A stretch of DNA of 64,000 bases. Origin: Polyangium sp. 6x1 (GTDB lineage: Bacteria > Myxococcota_A > Polyangia > Polyangiales > Polyangiaceae). Positions within the stretch are counted from its first letter, which is position 1, and each line of letters begins with the position of its first letter. The stretch covers positions 62,001-126,000 of the forward strand of contig NZ_JARZHH010000019.1 of NCBI RefSeq assembly GCF_029946515.1, given 5' to 3'. A program made the position numbers and the translations under genes. The notes below the pieces were generated by a model that did not search any database, was not told the origin of the DNA, and saw only the letters and a program-made list of their open reading frames with translations. Positions 62,560 to 64,000 of this stretch are shown here, one piece after another.

Positions 62560-63375
62560 ATGCCAACGACGTTTTCCGCCACGACCTACAACGTGCTCGC
62601 CCAGTGCTACGTGCGGCGCGATCGCTACCGGGGCTCGCCGCCGGACGCGCTCGAGCCCACCTCCCGCCGCGCGCGACTCCTCACGCGCATCGACGCGCTC
62701 GGGTTCGACCTCCTGTGCCTGCAAGAGGTCGAGCCCGACCTGTACGAGGCGCTCTGCGCCCGCTTCGACCCGACCCACGCGAGCGCCTACGCCCAGCGCG
62801 CGGGCCGCCACGAGGGATCGGCCCTCTTCGCGCGTCGCACGGTCTTCGCGTGGCACGACCACGACGTCCTGCACTTCGCCGCGCACCGGCCCAAGGACGA
62901 CGATCTCGCGCTGATTGCGCGCCTCTCCGTCGATTCCCGTCCGCTCCACGTCGCGACGACCCACCTGACCTGGCAGCCCGATGGAACGCCGATCGACGAG
63001 CACCTCGGGCGCCGCCAGATGCTCGAGCTCCTCGCTTACCGCGACGCGGCCCCCGCCGACGTCACGTGGCTCTTCGCCGGCGATTTCAATGCGACCTCGC
63101 AGAGCCCGGTGCTCGCCGCGGCCTACGAGCGCGGCCTCGCCGAGAGCTGCCGCGCGCAGCGCCCGTGGGACACGACCGCGAGCAACGGCCGCGCGCGTAA
63201 AATCGACTACCTCCTCTCCTCCGCAGGCCGGCTCGATCCGCGCCCAGGCGTCCTCCCGAGGCTCACTCCGCGCCCAGGCGAACGCCCGAGGCACGGCCGC
63301 GACGTCGTGATGCCGTCCGAAGAGGAGCCGTCGGACCATCTGCCGTTGACGGTCGAGTTTACGCCCATTTTCTAG
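62560..63375 (+). CDS. Endonuclease/exonuclease/phosphatase (EEP) family protein
   Basis: A 271-residue enzyme from ATG 62560. Motifs of the EEP (DNase I-like) fold are present: TTYNVLAQ with Asn, LLCLQEVE with the metal-binding Glu, THLTWQ, FAGDFNATSQSPV with Asp-Asn, and SDHLPLTVEF with the catalytic His. The order resembles CCR4/nocturnin-type phosphodiesterases. The substrate may be RNA, DNA, inositol phosphate or a lipid headgroup. No signal peptide in the chosen frame; the longer frame is a shadow of the membrane protein. Confidence 0.9.
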   Translation: MPTTFSATTYNVLAQCYVRRDRYRGSPPDALEPTSRRARLLTRIDALGFDLLCLQEVEPDLYEALCARFDPTHASAYAQRAGRHEGSALFARRTVFAWHDHDVLHFAAHRPKDDDLALIARLSVDSRPLHVATTHLTWQPDGTPIDEHLGRRQMLELLAYRDAAPADVTWLFAGDFNATSQSPVLAAAYERGLAESCRAQRPWDTTASNGRARKIDYLLSSAGRLDPRPGVLPRLTPRPGERPRHGRDVVMPSEEEPSDHLPLTVEFTPIF

Positions 63376-63427
63376 CCGCTTGCCATGGGCCCGGGACGCA
63401 TGGCACACCTCACCCGAGGATTTCTGG

Positions 63428-63904
63428 ATGCCCTCTGAGCTGGAAAACGCCATTCCCGACGAAGTCACCAAAAGCATCGAGATCAACGCTTCGCCCGCGG
63501 ACGTGTGGCGCGCGCTGACCGACCCGCCCTCGATCCGAGCATGGGTCTCGGACGACGACGAGATCGAAGTCACGACGAGCTGGAAGGTTGGAGACCCCAT
63601 CCTCTTTCGCGGGAAGCTCCACGGAAAGATTCCCTTTGAGAACCGAGGAACGGTGCGAGCGTTCGAGCCGGAGCGCGTCCTCCGATACAGCCATTGGAGC
63701 ACGCTCTCCAAGCGAGCGATTCCCGATGTGCCGGAGAAACACGTCCTCCTCGAATTCGTACTGACCCCCTCCGGCAGCGGCACGAAGCTATCGCTTTCGT
63801 TGCGCAACCTGATCGATTACGCGGTGTACAAGCACCTCGACTTCTACTGGGGAACGACGCTCGGCATCTTGAAGCGATTCTGCGAGCGGAACGAGACGAC
63901 CTAA
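63428..63904 (+). CDS. SRPBCC/AHSA1-type protein
   Basis: A 158-residue protein from ATG 63428 with GAGG at 63416-63419; the frame to 63380 is less likely. SRPBCC fold: ITKSIEINASPADVWRALTD-like start (KSIEINASPADVWRALTDP), then GDPILFRG, VRAFEPERVLRYSHW and a long C-terminal helix (DFYWGTTLGILKRFCE). AHSA1-like members bind hydrophobic ligands; the role is unknown. It overlaps the convergent partial gene by a few bases. Confidence 0.88.
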   Translation: MPSELENAIPDEVTKSIEINASPADVWRALTDPPSIRAWVSDDDEIEVTTSWKVGDPILFRGKLHGKIPFENRGTVRAFEPERVLRYSHWSTLSKRAIPDVPEKHVLLEFVLTPSGSGTKLSLSLRNLIDYAVYKHLDFYWGTTLGILKRFCERNETT

Positions 63905-64000
63905 CGCTGCTTCGGCTCGGGCAGCCACACGATGTCGATATCGTGCGAGCGTCCGAAGAGCACCTTTCCCTTCGGGGTGTTGCTCGGAAGGAAGCCCATG
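63901..64000 (-). CDS. Partial gene, C-terminal end, unknown
   Basis: A minus-strand frame enters at the right edge and stops at TAG (63903-63901). The last residues read FLPSNTPKGKVLFGRSHDID and end in LPEPKQR. ATG at 63999 may be an internal Met. Too little is visible for a family; no overlapping frame looks better. Confidence 0.4.
   Translation of the reverse strand, partial: MGFLPSNTPKGKVLFGRSHDIDIVWLPEPKQR

Overview
The window is a GC-rich (about 70% by eye) chromosomal segment that looks like a myxobacterium, most probably Polyangiales (Sorangium/Polyangium-like). The signs are long Ser/Thr protein kinases fused to TPR domains, many lipoproteins with Gly-rich linkers after the lipid-modified Cys, MopE-type and RCC1 repeats, an ADYC/NGLAL-repeat lipoprotein, PEGA-like TPR proteins, and a kinase next to a divergent sigma factor. 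The organism is an inference; there is no rRNA marker and I recognised no tRNA.

Layout. 1-8.2 kb: the end of a glycosyltransferase, a hybrid histidine kinase, an XPB-type helicase translationally coupled to its Bax1/DUF790 nuclease partner, an ADYC lipoprotein, CorA, and a thioredoxin fused to a Cys-less rhodanese. 8.26-8.74 kb: a non-coding palindromic element with 56-bp inverted ends and four hairpins whose arms covary. 8.8-21.2 kb: a STAND ATPase with a C-terminal winged helix, a berberine-bridge-type flavoenzyme, a 36-nt double palindrome, a MopE/RCC1 lipoprotein, a GH75 chitosanase-like lipoprotein, and a zinc-finger Ser/Thr kinase divergent from a sigma factor. 21.2-23.8 kb: the accessory spot. 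It has a MITE-like element that supplies the sigma gene's stop codon, 43-bp tandem repeats, and a lower-GC cassette of small secreted-protein genes bracketed by 170-bp direct repeats. 23.8-34.4 kb: surface and secreted proteins, a second STAND ATPase of the same architecture, a propeller lipoprotein and a TetR regulator. 34.5-44.8 kb: a multi-PAS histidine kinase, a giant PknK-like kinase, a nucleotidyltransferase, an orphan solute-binding lipoprotein and a DUF72 protein. 44.8-49.9 kb: an exported lipoprotein with a glucan-water-dikinase-like domain order, a Tat-exported hemerythrin, and an RsbR-like PAS-STAS protein. 49.9-58.3 kb: a tolC-adaptor-RND operon divergent from a two-component pair whose NtrC-type regulator has lost the sigma54-contact loop. 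58.3-64 kb: a candidate clan CD peptidase effector with repeated HAATVMQPK motifs, a DMT exporter, radical SAM + GNAT, two small membrane proteins, an EEP phosphodiesterase, an SRPBCC protein and the end of one more gene.

Functionally the segment is dominated by signal transduction (four sensor or Ser/Thr kinases with fused ligand, ATPase or TPR modules, two STAND regulators, one sigma factor, one TetR) and by cell-surface or secreted proteins. The strongest candidates for undescribed biology are the secreted dikinase-like lipoprotein (44812-47886), the clan CD effector candidate (58311-59288), the covarying hairpin element (8264-8739) and the direct-repeat cassette (21673-23515). All functional statements rest on motif reading without database search.
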